DNA of 14,534 bases from Cephalothrix simula. Its lineage: Eukaryota > Nemertea > Palaeonemertea > Archinemertea > Cephalotrichidae. The stretch is taken from the NCBI GenBank assembly GCA_035591015.1, contig JAXIUW010062229.1, positions 1 to 14,534 of the forward strand. Reading direction: 5' to 3'. The translations under genes were made by a program, and so were the position numbers. A model generated the notes under the pieces. That model saw nothing but the letters and a program-made list of their open reading frames with translations. It had not been told where the DNA came from and did no database searches. Below, piece by piece: positions 1-7,207 of the stretch; position 1 is the stretch's first letter, and each line of letters starts with the position of its first letter.

Positions 1-3
1 AAT

Positions 4-76
4 GGCCCGACCGGGAATCGAACCCGGGATCACTTGCGTGACAACCCGACGCTCTATCCTCCTGCGCCACGGAGCT
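4..76 (-). tRNA. Degenerate tRNA-derived sequence (Asp GTC-like), tRNA pseudogene or SINE head
   Basis: Read on the minus strand, this has an A-box-like TGGCGCAGGAGG (plus 58-69) and a near-perfect B box, GGTTCGATTCC, inside a 5-bp T stem (CCGGG/CCCGG). The would-be anticodon loop TTGTCAC carries GTC (plus 40-42), the Asp anticodon. The anticodon stem (TCGGG/GCAAG) hardly pairs. The acceptor stem (AGCTCCG/TCGGGCC) has two mismatches and two wobbles, so I do not think it is a working tRNA. Intact polymerase III boxes with a decayed cloverleaf are typical of tRNA-derived SINEs. If this is one, its body would continue beyond the left edge of the window. A young tRNA pseudogene is the alternative. 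Confidence 0.6.
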
Positions 77-551
77 GGAATGTTTTATCTGGACCATCCT
101 CCCCCCGCAGGCTCGAAGTCCTATTATAGTGTAATATAACCCTGGTATCGAGGATGTATCTGGACTACAGAAGGGAAAACCCTGATTTCTTGTCGAAAAC
201 TTAAAATTCTGCAATGATTTTGGCCGGTAGCACTGGGCTTATCAAATTATAAGAAATTACAAACCTCGGGGTGGGTCTTTCGGGGCTTTCAGTGATTTAG
301 CTTCTTTTGCCTTTTTCAATTTTCCCCGCCGCAGGGTGGGGGATCATTAAAGACTAACCCATAACTAAAATGGTTCATAAAAAAGTCGTTCTACATTTCT
401 TCATGTAATAAGGTATCATTTTTGTTGGAGTATAAAATGGTTTTTGAAAAGCTTCGAGAACGTAATCGTAATTTCATTGATAAATGCACCTTGAGGCAAG
501 ACGTCTAGTCTATTGACAATAACAGATTTGCATCCCAACGATGTGTTTTGG

Positions 552-558
552 TGACTCA
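552..558. promoter_or_regulatory. AP-1 (TRE) consensus site upstream of the bZIP gene
   Basis: TGACTCA within GGTGACTCATCG is a perfect TPA-response element, the target of Fos/Jun and ATF3/JDP2-type dimers. It lies about 1.9 kb before the start codon and is the only perfect copy on the 5' side of the gene. AP-1 genes are often autoregulated, so a role is plausible, but the match alone does not prove it. Confidence 0.35.
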
Positions 559-1275
559 TCGTGGTCGTCACTGATTCCAACGTGGCATTTTTCAAATATC
601 TACAAAATTAATGCATATTTTGCATCTAACCGCTTATTACTATAAATAGAAAAATAATTTAGAGAAAACTTATTTAAATTTGTTACTAAAATTAATCTAT
701 GGATTAAAACAGGAAGGAATAAAAAGTATATGAAAATTATCTGTTCGGATAAGCAGAAGTATAGAATGATCCTACTGTGACGTTGACATAAATTATAATA
801 ATCTGTATCATATACAGTGTTCTGATCCTTATTTCAGCCAATCACAGTAACTATTTACGTATGTTTCTAAAAATAACTACTCCACGAGGTTTAGACATAA
901 ACATAATACCGGTATTTCACAACCAATTTTGATTTTGTCAAGACTTAATCTGAAAAATCTCCTCTGTTTAACACTCTGGATATCTTGAAATTAATTAGGT
1001 CCAAAAGACTTAATAATTGAAAGGTTTAAAGGGGTAAGGAACATTTATAACTTACTATTGATCACTATTGTATGTAAAAAGATTTTTAATGTATTGCATT
1101 GTATGTACTCCCCCAAAATCATCCATTTAAATTTTTTTTAACATCTGGTGTGTGGTGATGTACATGTATGAACAAATGCACTGTTATACATCAATTGCAT
1201 GCACATTTATTTTTTAAATGTCATTATCGATCATTATCTTATGAAAAATAATATTGCATGTATTGTACATGCAGG

Positions 1276-1311
1276 TACATGTCAATGCAATGTTATACAT
1301 GTCAATGCAAT
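1276..1311. repeat. Short tandem duplication, 20-bp period
   Basis: The 16-base string TACATGTCAATGCAAT occurs at 1276-1291 and again at 1296-1311. The surrounding 1150-1335 is rich in TACATG/CATGTA and TGCAT words. No function is inferred. Confidence 0.7.
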
Positions 1312-1530
1312 TGAATGCATATAGGCTATACATGTATTTATATTGCATTAAAAATCCAGAAAAAATTAATGTCATTACATCTTGAGCTTTTATTTAAAAA
1401 TAATTAGGGGGTCTACAGCACTACATCTGTTTCAGTGTCATGATTCAGCACTTTTGAAAATCGATGGATTCTCTGCCCAAACTTGTCGAGAATACGTTCT
1501 ATTGACGATTGATGCTTCAGGTGATATTGA

Positions 1531-1543
1531 GGGGGGGGGGGGG
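1531..1543. repeat. Homopolymer G13 tract
   Basis: There are thirteen consecutive G in an otherwise AT-rich stretch. It is a likely polymorphic microsatellite and a likely sequencing or assembly error spot. Confidence 0.85.
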
Positions 1544-2418
1544 TAAATGAAAATGATCACGAGATTTTTATAAAGAATAGCTGAAAATAGTGACAGATCC
1601 ATGTAAAAAGAGTACATTTTTCGCAAAACCCTCTCAGGTACCAAGATTTACTGCTGTATTGTCAATTTTCGTCATAGTTATACCCACCTACCATTTCTGA
1701 AATTTCCCCCATACGTAACCTTTGCAAGAATAATGCATGTATATATATGGAAAAATATTACATTTCAAACCCTTGCTCCTTTATGTGCTCCCAATTGATA
1801 AAAAAAATTATTCCAAACAGGCCTATATATAGAGATCCATTCTATACGTTGAAAATGGGTTTTAAACACTTTGAAAATAATGTTTAACAATGATCAATAA
1901 ATAATCAAAATCATAGAATCAAGTCCAAAAATACATGAGAAAAAATTTTGGGTAATAGGTAACCCCATCACCCCCGGACCCCGGACTAGTTTTTATTTTA
2001 TGTTCGAGGTCAATATGAAAGTTCAAGCACCTGGGCAATATGCAAGTCCTTGTAGCTGGGGTTATAGAGGCTGTCAGTGTAAGGCAGGAGTCATGCACTG
2101 TCAATATTAATCCCAAAATAAAACCCAAGGTTTCCATTAAAATAAATCAATTCTTTCGGACATTTTTAACCACCAACCTCCACCAGGTGGTGATAGGGAC
2201 ATGAAACTACAACCATTTATTGGGTCTCTATACCTCTAATATGAGATACCCCGGGGTAGCTAACGTCAAGTCAAGCCTCATCCAGTTTTTCCATCAATTT
2301 GCGTGTAAGGCTATCCAAACTATTTTTCTCAATTCAGAGCTTTAGCTTTCTGCTGAAGTAAGAATATAAATAAAAAGTTATTTAAAAACTAATTTACATG
2401 TATTATTGATCTTTGCAG

Positions 2419-2434
2419 GTCAAAACAAAGGAGA
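2419..2434 (+). other. End of the 5' UTR of the bZIP gene, just after a splice acceptor
   Basis: The sequence ttgatctttgcag at 2406-2418 is a good 3' splice site. Sixteen bases later the ATG opens the frame, so the upstream exon is probably untranslated. A donor-like GTAAGA at 2358 would make a very short 61-base intron; I regard it only as a possibility. Confidence 0.5.
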
Positions 2435-3894
2435 ATGCAGAAAACATCGATTCCATTTTCCCCATCCTCATCCACCGATGAAAGTCTCGACTTTGACTTC
2501 CAACCATTTTCTCCAGAGGTCATAAATGCTTATAATGAAGCCACCAAATCTGGAACACAAACTCCACTCATTAAAGAAGAAATTCGCACCAAAATCTTAA
2601 TGAAAAGAGTCCGAGAGGGAAAATTAGATGAGCCGGAGACTGAAGCAAAAAGATCAAAACACGACGAACCAGTAAGATACTTTCTGAAAGTTCTAACGCG
2701 GTTAAACCAGGTTAAACATTACAAACATTACAAATTTTTTTTCAGAGCCATGTCAAACTAAAGAACAACATGTCCCTAAGTCTATCCTGGTTAAATCACG
2801 CACAAACTATTTTACTGCTTAAAACTGATAAAAAGAGGACAAAAATTCCCCTTTTTAGAAAAATGCAAACATAACTACAGTCTACATTTGTAATTTTAAG
2901 CAAAGACAATATAAAAGACATCAATATTTTTTCAATATGAAAAGTACATTGATTCGGTACCAGTGCGAAAGGGACGCTAGTCCGGCAGCGAGTTTGTATA
3001 AAATATCATACACTGACGCTGGACATGAATCTTTAGAGGGGTCATTCATCTCTGGGCTTCTTTCGCCGACGATAATATACCAAGTATACAGTTATATATC
3101 CCTGCCGGACAGACACCCGTTTCATACCTGTAATATGTGCATTTTTCACCTAAAATATGAATTTCAATAAAGTAATCATATAACGTACATTTATTATTAT
3201 TTTTTTTAGCTCACTGAAGAAGACTTGGAGAAAAGGAGACAAAGAAGAGAGAGGAATAAAGTTGCAGCTATGAAATGCCGTCAGAAGAAACGAGATGAAG
3301 CTGAAACTCTTGAAGAGGTAAGAGTGTCCATTAATAAAAATACTTGATACATGTCAATAAATGATCATTAATTGAATATTTAAAGCAATCGGCGATGTAT
3401 TTACCACCAATATTAACTTTTTTATTTTCTAGCAAACTAAAGTGCTTCAAAAAAATAATACCAATCTGGAAACGGAAATCGAAAATTTAAACAAAGAAAA
3501 AGAACAATTGGAAGACCTCCTAAAGTTACACCAATTATGGTGTGATAAGACTGTTTTTACTATTCCTACATCGAAGCCTGTCCAGAAAGAGCTAAGATGT
3601 GACACCAGAAGAACAATCTCAGAAAGCTCGGGGCCACTTTCAGCTGGTTCAACTGATACTGGCTTCTATGATGACCCTCCTAGTATTTCATCAACTGTGG
3701 CAGGGATTGATGGCAATGTATCCGCTGGTACTGAAACAGACTTTTCAGAGTCTAGCGTTGATTGGAATTTCCTCCTGGATTCGTTCGATTCCGCAAGTGC
3801 AGATGCCAAATTCAAAGCTTTAAGTGATGGCTTCTTAGTTGATGAAGATTTAGGAGTGGTGGAAGAAGTTGTTGATAGTGTCATACAACTGTGA
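2435..3894 (+). CDS. ATF3/JDP2-like AP-1 family bZIP transcription factor, complete, three coding exons
   Basis: Nuclear DNA-binding protein expected to dimerise through a leucine zipper and bind AP-1/CRE sites. The coding sequence joins 2435-2671, 3210-3317 and 3433-3894; all junctions are GT-AG and phase 0 (donors gtaaga; acceptors after tttttttag and ttttctag), giving 79+36+153 = 268 residues. The ATG has A at -3 and follows a splice acceptor by 16 bases. Residues 43-49 (TPLIKEE) match the TP-x-x-KEE motif of ATF3/JDP2 and contain a sumoylation consensus (I46-K47-E48-E49). The basic region is at 84-107, with N95, A98, A99, C102 and R103 conserved; M100 replaces the usual alanine. Zipper leucines are L113, L120, L127, L134 and L141, then H148. 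The 120-residue tail is longer than in vertebrate ATF3 (181 aa) or JDP2 (163 aa) and holds an acidic-hydrophobic stretch, DWNFLLDSFD. Family assignment is firm at bZIP/AP-1 level; ATF3 versus JDP2 or a Fos relative is less certain. Confidence 0.9.
2746..3190 (+). other. Candidate alternative terminal exon giving a bZIP-less isoform
   Basis: Splicing exon 1 (donor 2672) to the acceptor at 2744-2745 would keep phase 0 and add 42 codons (first residues SHVKLKNN) before a TAA at 2872-2874. The AATAAA at 3166-3171 would then end the transcript near 3180-3195. The product would be about 121 residues: the N-terminal part with the TPLIKEE motif but no basic region or zipper. Zipper-lacking ATF3 isoforms are known in mammals. 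The mini-intron would be 74 bases. If the intron is simply retained instead, the frame stops at 2761 after 108 residues. This is inference from splice and poly(A) signals only. Confidence 0.35.
3166..3171 (+). terminator. Intronic poly(A) signal AATAAA
   Basis: A canonical hexamer lies inside intron 1, followed by T-rich sequence that also serves as the polypyrimidine tract of the bZIP exon. It could therefore compete with splicing of that exon. Confidence 0.35.
3318..3432 (+). other. Intron 2 of the bZIP gene
   Basis: A 115-base GT-AG phase-0 intron (gtaaga to ttttctag) separates the basic-region exon from the exon holding most of the zipper. The preceding exon is exactly 108 bases, the size of the corresponding basic-region exon in Fos-family genes. 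This supports common descent of the AP-1 gene structure. Confidence 0.85.
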
Positions 3895-3919
3895 AACAAT
3901 CAAAATTGTATTACAAGTA

Positions 3920-3970
3920 TGTAAATATGATTTCTTTCCTCAATAGGGATCAAAATGTATTATGTAAATA
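3920..3970 (+). promoter_or_regulatory. Pair of Pumilio-response-like elements in the 3' UTR
   Basis: TGTAAATA occurs at 3920-3927 and 3963-3970, directly after the stop codon. UGUANAUA is the consensus bound by PUF/Pumilio proteins, which repress or destabilise mRNAs. Further matches lie at 4338-4345, 4476-4483 and 5713-5720. Confidence 0.35.
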
Positions 3971-4040
3971 CTATAATTTTCTGCAGTCTTTCTCTCAGCT
4001 TTCCCAGTGATACATTGTATTTGTGATACTCTTGTAAAAA

Positions 4041-4084
4041 TAGGTATGTATAGTTTCTTAACTAGGTATGTATAGTTTTTTAAC
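4041..4084. repeat. 22-bp tandem duplication
   Basis: A unit beginning TAGGTATGTATAG at 4041-4062 is repeated at 4063-4084 with one C/T difference. It lies in the 3' UTR region and looks like a recent replication-slippage duplication. Confidence 0.8.
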
Positions 4085-4570
4085 TATCTTTGATAATTAA
4101 CTAATTAACGTAGTAATATGAATTTAAAAATTATGTTTCAAATTAATTTTTCTATAACGGGTCTCTATTTCTGCATTTATTTTATGACCACTTAAGAACT
4201 ATTTTAGTGTTTAGACGATTTTATCATTTTTAAAAAATGAGTGTGTGAATTATTATTACAATAGAAGATTATTAGTTGATTGATTGATCTTGATATACTG
4301 AATTATTTTTTTCATAAAAGATAGTTCGTGTACAGTATGTATATATATTTTGATACAGACTATTGTATAGTTTAGCAATTATTGAAGTTTTATTGTTTTA
4401 AAATTGTGAATCGCTTTTTTCTTAAAGATTTAGTTTTCAAAATTGATTTCCAAAAAAATCAATATGGCTGCTATATGTATATAGAATATTTTGACATATT
4501 ACATAACATCATGATCGTCATATAGAATATCATAAATATAATACAACATCATTATCATAAGTTAATATTA

Positions 4571-5132
4571 TTTAGATGTGAAATATTTAAATTATCTAAC
4601 CGAGTGTTACAGGTTAAGGTCCATTACAAATTTAAAACCAGAAGTTTTGAATTCAACAACAAACTTAAAAATTTCTCGTATCTAAACTTTGAAAAAGGCT
4701 CGGAGACACTAAGATCTGCTAAATATCTTAGTCATGTGTAGGCACAATTTTTTTGAAAAAAAACGAACTTCTCATCAATTCTCTTGAACGATTTTATTTG
4801 TAAATTTTAGCAAAAATACCACGTTACAAAGGACATAGTTCAAGAGAATTGAGACCCTTTTTTCTTAAAAATGTCGATACACACGCATGACTGAGATATT
4901 CAGGAAGGATCTCCGGGGACTTATTTTTTGAAAAAAGTCTTAAGAAAATAGAAACTTTAAGTTTGATATTGAAACTTTTTACTACTTCCGATTTCAATGT
5001 AATATTAATGCATTAGAGTATTATGGATATGGACGACTTTACCGCGAGTACTAAATATTTCTGGAACAATCCGTGAAAATATCTTATTTTAATATTTAGA
5101 AGCTTTAGCTTAATAAATATTTCACATCTAAA
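4571..5132. repeat. 19-bp perfect inverted repeat flanking foldback copy A
   Basis: TTTAGATGTGAAATATTTA (4571-4589) recurs as its exact reverse complement at 5114-5132. One copy lies outside the left TTAA and the other between copies A and B, so it does not coincide with the TTAA-defined element and suggests nested insertions or a rearrangement. Confidence 0.65.
4618..5003. repeat. Foldback copy A
   Basis: The two arms are imperfect inverted copies sharing, in order, a GAAGT segment, an AACTTAAA segment, a GGAGA segment and an AGTCATG segment. The core palindrome is CAATTCTCTTGAAC (4776-4789) against GTTCAAGAGAATTG (4838-4851). The left terminus (GGTCCATT) is present. The right terminus decays after CTTCCGATTTCAATG near 5000. 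Transcribed, it would form a long imperfect hairpin. Confidence 0.65.
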
Positions 5133-5249
5133 AATTATAAGGCAGCATTATCTAAGTCAAAAATGTTGTATTTTTAGGGGCATTACTTTACCTATCTCAT
5201 AAATGAACGGAAATTATTTTTGCATTTTGTTTTTTTCTGGTTTTTCTAC

Positions 5250-5607
5250 TAATTTGAAACCGGAAGCAGAATCAACATTTAACTTTTAAATTTTCTCAAA
5301 ATGTTTTTTTTCTTCAAAAATTAGGCTCGGAGACCCTTCCTTAATATCTTAGTCACAGGTAGGCATGAGCATTTTTGGGAAAATTCTTCTCAATTCTCTT
5401 GAACTATGTCATTTGTAAATTGCTAAATTTTTAAAAAATTTCAGCAAAATTTCCATGTGACAAATGACATAGTTCAAGAGAATTGAGAAAAGTATTTTCC
5501 AAAAAAATGTTGTGACTAAGATTTCAGCTGATTTCAGGAAGGTTCCGAGCCTTATTTTCAAAAGTTATTTTTATAGATTTTTAGCTACTTTCGGTTTCAA
5601 ATGGACC
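5250..5607. repeat. Foldback copy B with 30-bp perfect hairpin core
   Basis: This has the same architecture as copy A. The inner arms 5387-5416 and 5460-5489 are perfectly complementary over 30 bases (TTCTCAATTC... and its reverse complement) around a 43-base loop. Similarity continues outward through TTTGG-AAAAT, AGTCAC, GGCTCGG and GAAACCG segments to the outer ends. The right terminus (AATGGACC) is intact; the left starts at TTTGAAACCGG without GGTCC. It is better preserved than copy A and therefore perhaps younger. Confidence 0.7.
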
Positions 5608-5779
5608 TTAAAATAGATATCTTTAATTTTGTTTTGACCAGTTAAATGGCCAGTGTAGTGTGTTAAAAATTAACAGATAAATGTTATTTCTTGTTAAATG
5701 TGGTTTTTATTTTGTACATATTGTTAAAATTGTGATATAGTTTAAAAACTTGAGTACGGGTATCAAAGCACCGTGCTTT

Positions 5780-5785
5780 AATAAA
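5780..5785 (+). terminator. Candidate poly(A) signal of the bZIP gene
   Basis: AATAAA is followed by GGTGTTAAATG, resembling a hexamer plus G/T-rich downstream element. An earlier AATAAA at 5112-5117 sits between the foldback copies and could be used instead. Confidence 0.4.
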
Positions 5786-5805
5786 AGGTGTTAAATGTTA
5801 TATAA

Positions 5806-6053
5806 GTATTTTTCTTCGATATTTTCCTTCGATACTCAAAAGGATATATGTGTACGTGTACATGTTTTCATTCAGGTATCAGGTATGATCAAGTCGTAAT
5901 GGCAATTGTTAAAGAATCAACGATGGTCACTTAAAAAAAGATCACCAAAGTAACGGAGAGAAGTGTCCCTTCGAGTGTACATTTCTTAATGGATGAGGCA
6001 TGAATCGCATAGACATGAGTCATTCAATAAAGGGGTGCGAGAGTACGGTGACT
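5806..6053. other. Intergenic spacer between the bZIP 3' end and the ACT-flanked element
   Basis: No gene is seen. An AP-1 consensus TGAGTCA lies at 6016-6022. The rest is ordinary AT-rich sequence. Confidence 0.5.
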
Positions 6054-6134
6054 GTGTATCAAAAATTCCTTTGGTCCGAAAACTTTCTGCTCACCAGTGA
6101 GCACTACTAAAAGGCCAGGTTCTTCGTAAAAGTT

Positions 6135-6232
6135 AGAACAAGATTATAAGTTTCTTCATTAAAAAGAATAATAACGGGGCGAAGCCGAGTGAATATTTTC
6201 ATTCTTCATGAAGTAACTTCTAATTGTGTTCT
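6135..6232. repeat. Hairpin with about 25-bp arms around a GGGGCGAAGCC core
   Basis: Arms 6135-6159 and 6208-6232 (the latter beginning ATGAAGTAAC) pair at about 21 of 25 positions. The centre contains the small GC-rich motif GGGGCGAAGCCGAG at 6176-6189. It lies inside the ACT-flanked element. Confidence 0.6.
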
Positions 6233-6425
6233 CAGATATTTAGATTTACACTTGACTGGCAGTTTTCTCAACAACTAAGAAAAGTCACGTGAGTGTGATC
6301 TTAAGTCAGCAAAGGGCGGTTAACAAAAATATCCGGAGTGATTGCTTCAGTGGTTTATTCAAAAAATTGCAAAAACTTTTTGTAATCCTTGATTCATGGC
6401 GATTCTAAAAATATATAGTTTGCCT

Positions 6426-6514
6426 ATAATAAATATGTCCACAATTAAAAAATTTCGGTTATTTTAATTGGATTAAAATAATCGAAATTTTTTAATTTTG
6501 GACTTATTTATTAT
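6426..6514. repeat. Near-perfect long palindrome, about 43-bp stem and 3-base loop
   Basis: Arms 6443-6468 and 6472-6497 match at 25 of 26 positions (one G/T wobble) around TGG. Pairing extends outward through GTCCA/TGGAC to 6426 and 6514 with only two more mismatches. It would extrude as a cruciform in DNA or form a nearly blunt hairpin in RNA. The 3-base loop and near-perfect pairing argue for a palindromic repeat rather than a conserved microRNA. Confidence 0.8.
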
Positions 6515-6554
6515 TAGTATTTTAGACAGAATATTAATTTGTCTTTTAAACATC

Positions 6555-6627
6555 ATAGTTTGCCTATGTTAGCCCTTATAAAAGTATCTAAAAAAGAAGA
6601 AATAGATTTTCGTGCTAACATAGTTGA
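6555..6627. repeat. 10-bp inverted repeat next to the long palindrome
   Basis: CTATGTTAGC near 6563-6572 pairs with GCTAACATAG near 6614-6624. The words ATAGTTTGCCTAT just before it also occur before the palindrome near 6416, so the two hairpins are flanked by a direct repeat. Positions are read by eye and may be off by one or two bases. Confidence 0.5.
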
Positions 6628-7207
6628 CAGTCCTTTAATATATAAAATCTTCTAAAAATCCCGGGCTAAAAATACTACAAATGAATTGAAAATGATAATG
6701 AAAAGATTTACAGGTTAACGGTCTAAATAGCAATTAATGCCAATAAAGCCTACATATAATGTATGAACCGTACGGAGGGGTAACGCCCGCACCTGATTGC
6801 ACTTTTTTGAAAAAAATCTTCAAACTTAAATTACCCTAAATTTTTTTCCCAAAACCAGAATTTTTAACTTTCATTAAGGATCATCAAGTTCAATTAGCCA
6901 GGTCATTAAATTTCTAACTTTCTTTAAGTTCAAACGGGTGACAAAATATCAGGAACTAAGCAAATAATGTTCACCGTTGTCGTATTTTCTATTTATCGAT
7001 TTTTACAAGCTAGACCCCCTGAATTTATCATGGGATTACTCAAAAAATACAGATAGCTGAACATTGGATATTTTTTTCAGCTCTCTAGTGATGGAACAAA
7101 AAGACGCTAAATCAAGTATGGGAACATTTTTTGGGCATGCATTCACTTGATTCGGAAGTACATGTAGCAGAAAGTTTCCAGGCAAAGGGATTTTTGATAC
7201 ACACTGT

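Larger units (their letters stand above)
79..2418. other. Non-coding upstream region of the bZIP gene
   Basis: No convincing coding exon was seen here on either strand; the short open frames lack family resemblance and coding character. It contains the motif TATCTGGAC twice (86-94 and 157-165), next to the tRNA-like sequence and probably part of the same repeat. It also holds C/G-rich patches near 97-110 and 330-345, a TATAAAA at 431-437, an AP-1 site at 552-558, a CRE-like TGACGTTG at 778-785, TACATGT-rich sequence around 1150-1335 and a G13 run at 1531-1543. The bZIP gene's start codon lies 16 bases after a strong splice acceptor (CAG at 2416-2418), so at least one untranslated exon and the promoter should lie in or beyond this region. 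I cannot place them with confidence. Confidence 0.6.
2672..3209 (+). other. Intron 1 of the bZIP gene, containing a candidate alternative last exon
   Basis: A 538-base GT-AG intron separates the N-terminal exon from the bZIP exon. It is unusual in holding a second strong acceptor (ttttttttcag ending at 2745), an open frame in phase with exon 1, and a canonical AATAAA at 3166-3171, only 38 bases before the bZIP exon. Its 2950-3120 part is visibly richer in GC than normal for this window. It has a 9-bp inverted repeat, GTCCGGCAG (2980-2988) and CTGCCGGAC (3102-3110), and a TATAAAAT at 2997-3004. Confidence 0.75.
4614..5611. mobile_element. Composite foldback (MITE-like) insertion with TTAA-flanked inverted termini
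   Basis: The left end reads TTAAGGTCCATT (4614-4625) and the right end AATGGACCTTAA (5600-5611), a perfect 12-bp inverted pair. Similarity continues inward (AAACC-GAAGT on both sides). TTAA at both outer edges would fit a TTAA target duplication, as made by piggyBac-type transposases, though the GGTCC terminus is not the usual CCC form. Inside are two diverged copies of one foldback unit: copy A about 4618-5003 and copy B about 5250-5607. They are separated by roughly 245 bases. No transposase frame is present, so it is non-autonomous. Ends and class are inferred. Confidence 0.55.
3895..5805 (+). other. Probable long 3' UTR of the bZIP gene
   Basis: After the TGA at 3892-3894 no AATAAA or ATTAAA occurs until 5112-5117 and 5780-5785. 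The second is followed by G/T-rich sequence (ggtgttaaatg), as expected at a cleavage site. The region is AT-rich, with ATTTA words, five UGUANAUA Pumilio-type motifs, a 22-bp tandem duplication and two long foldback repeats. The 3' end is inferred; weak signals such as CATAAA at 4313 or 4532 could give a much shorter UTR. Confidence 0.45.
6054..7202. mobile_element. Candidate non-autonomous DNA transposon with terminal inverted repeats and ACT duplication
   Basis: The left terminus 6054-6091 begins GTGTATCAAAAATTCC and the right terminus 7166-7202 is its inverted counterpart. The first 20 positions differ at one site; a 5-6 base divergent patch follows, then a perfect AAACTTTCTGCT. ACT stands directly outside both ends (6051-6053 and 7203-7205), consistent with a 3-bp target-site duplication. 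The 1149-bp interior has no protein frame of note but contains two hairpins. Class is unknown; a 3-bp duplication occurs in several cut-and-paste superfamilies. Confidence 0.55.

Noticed and set aside
431-437. TATAAAA as the bZIP gene's core promoter
   Set aside because: The motif is common in sequence this AT-rich. It is 2 kb from the coding exon, and no first exon with a convincing donor could be placed after it.
1438-2137. Minus-strand open frames at 1438-1644 and 1919-2137
   Set aside because: They are short, have no family resemblance or splice context, and one runs through the G13 tract.
3599-3899. Open frames overlapping the third bZIP exon (plus 3599-3823 and minus 3666-3899)
   Set aside because: They are shadows of the real reading frame, which continues the leucine zipper and splices in phase 0.
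6285-6292. TCACGTGA as a functional E-box
   Set aside because: A single isolated palindromic octamer inside a mobile element with no gene nearby; no support beyond the match.
6426-6514. microRNA precursor
   Set aside because: The 3-base loop and almost full complementarity over 43 bp do not fit a typical precursor; a palindromic repeat is the simpler reading.
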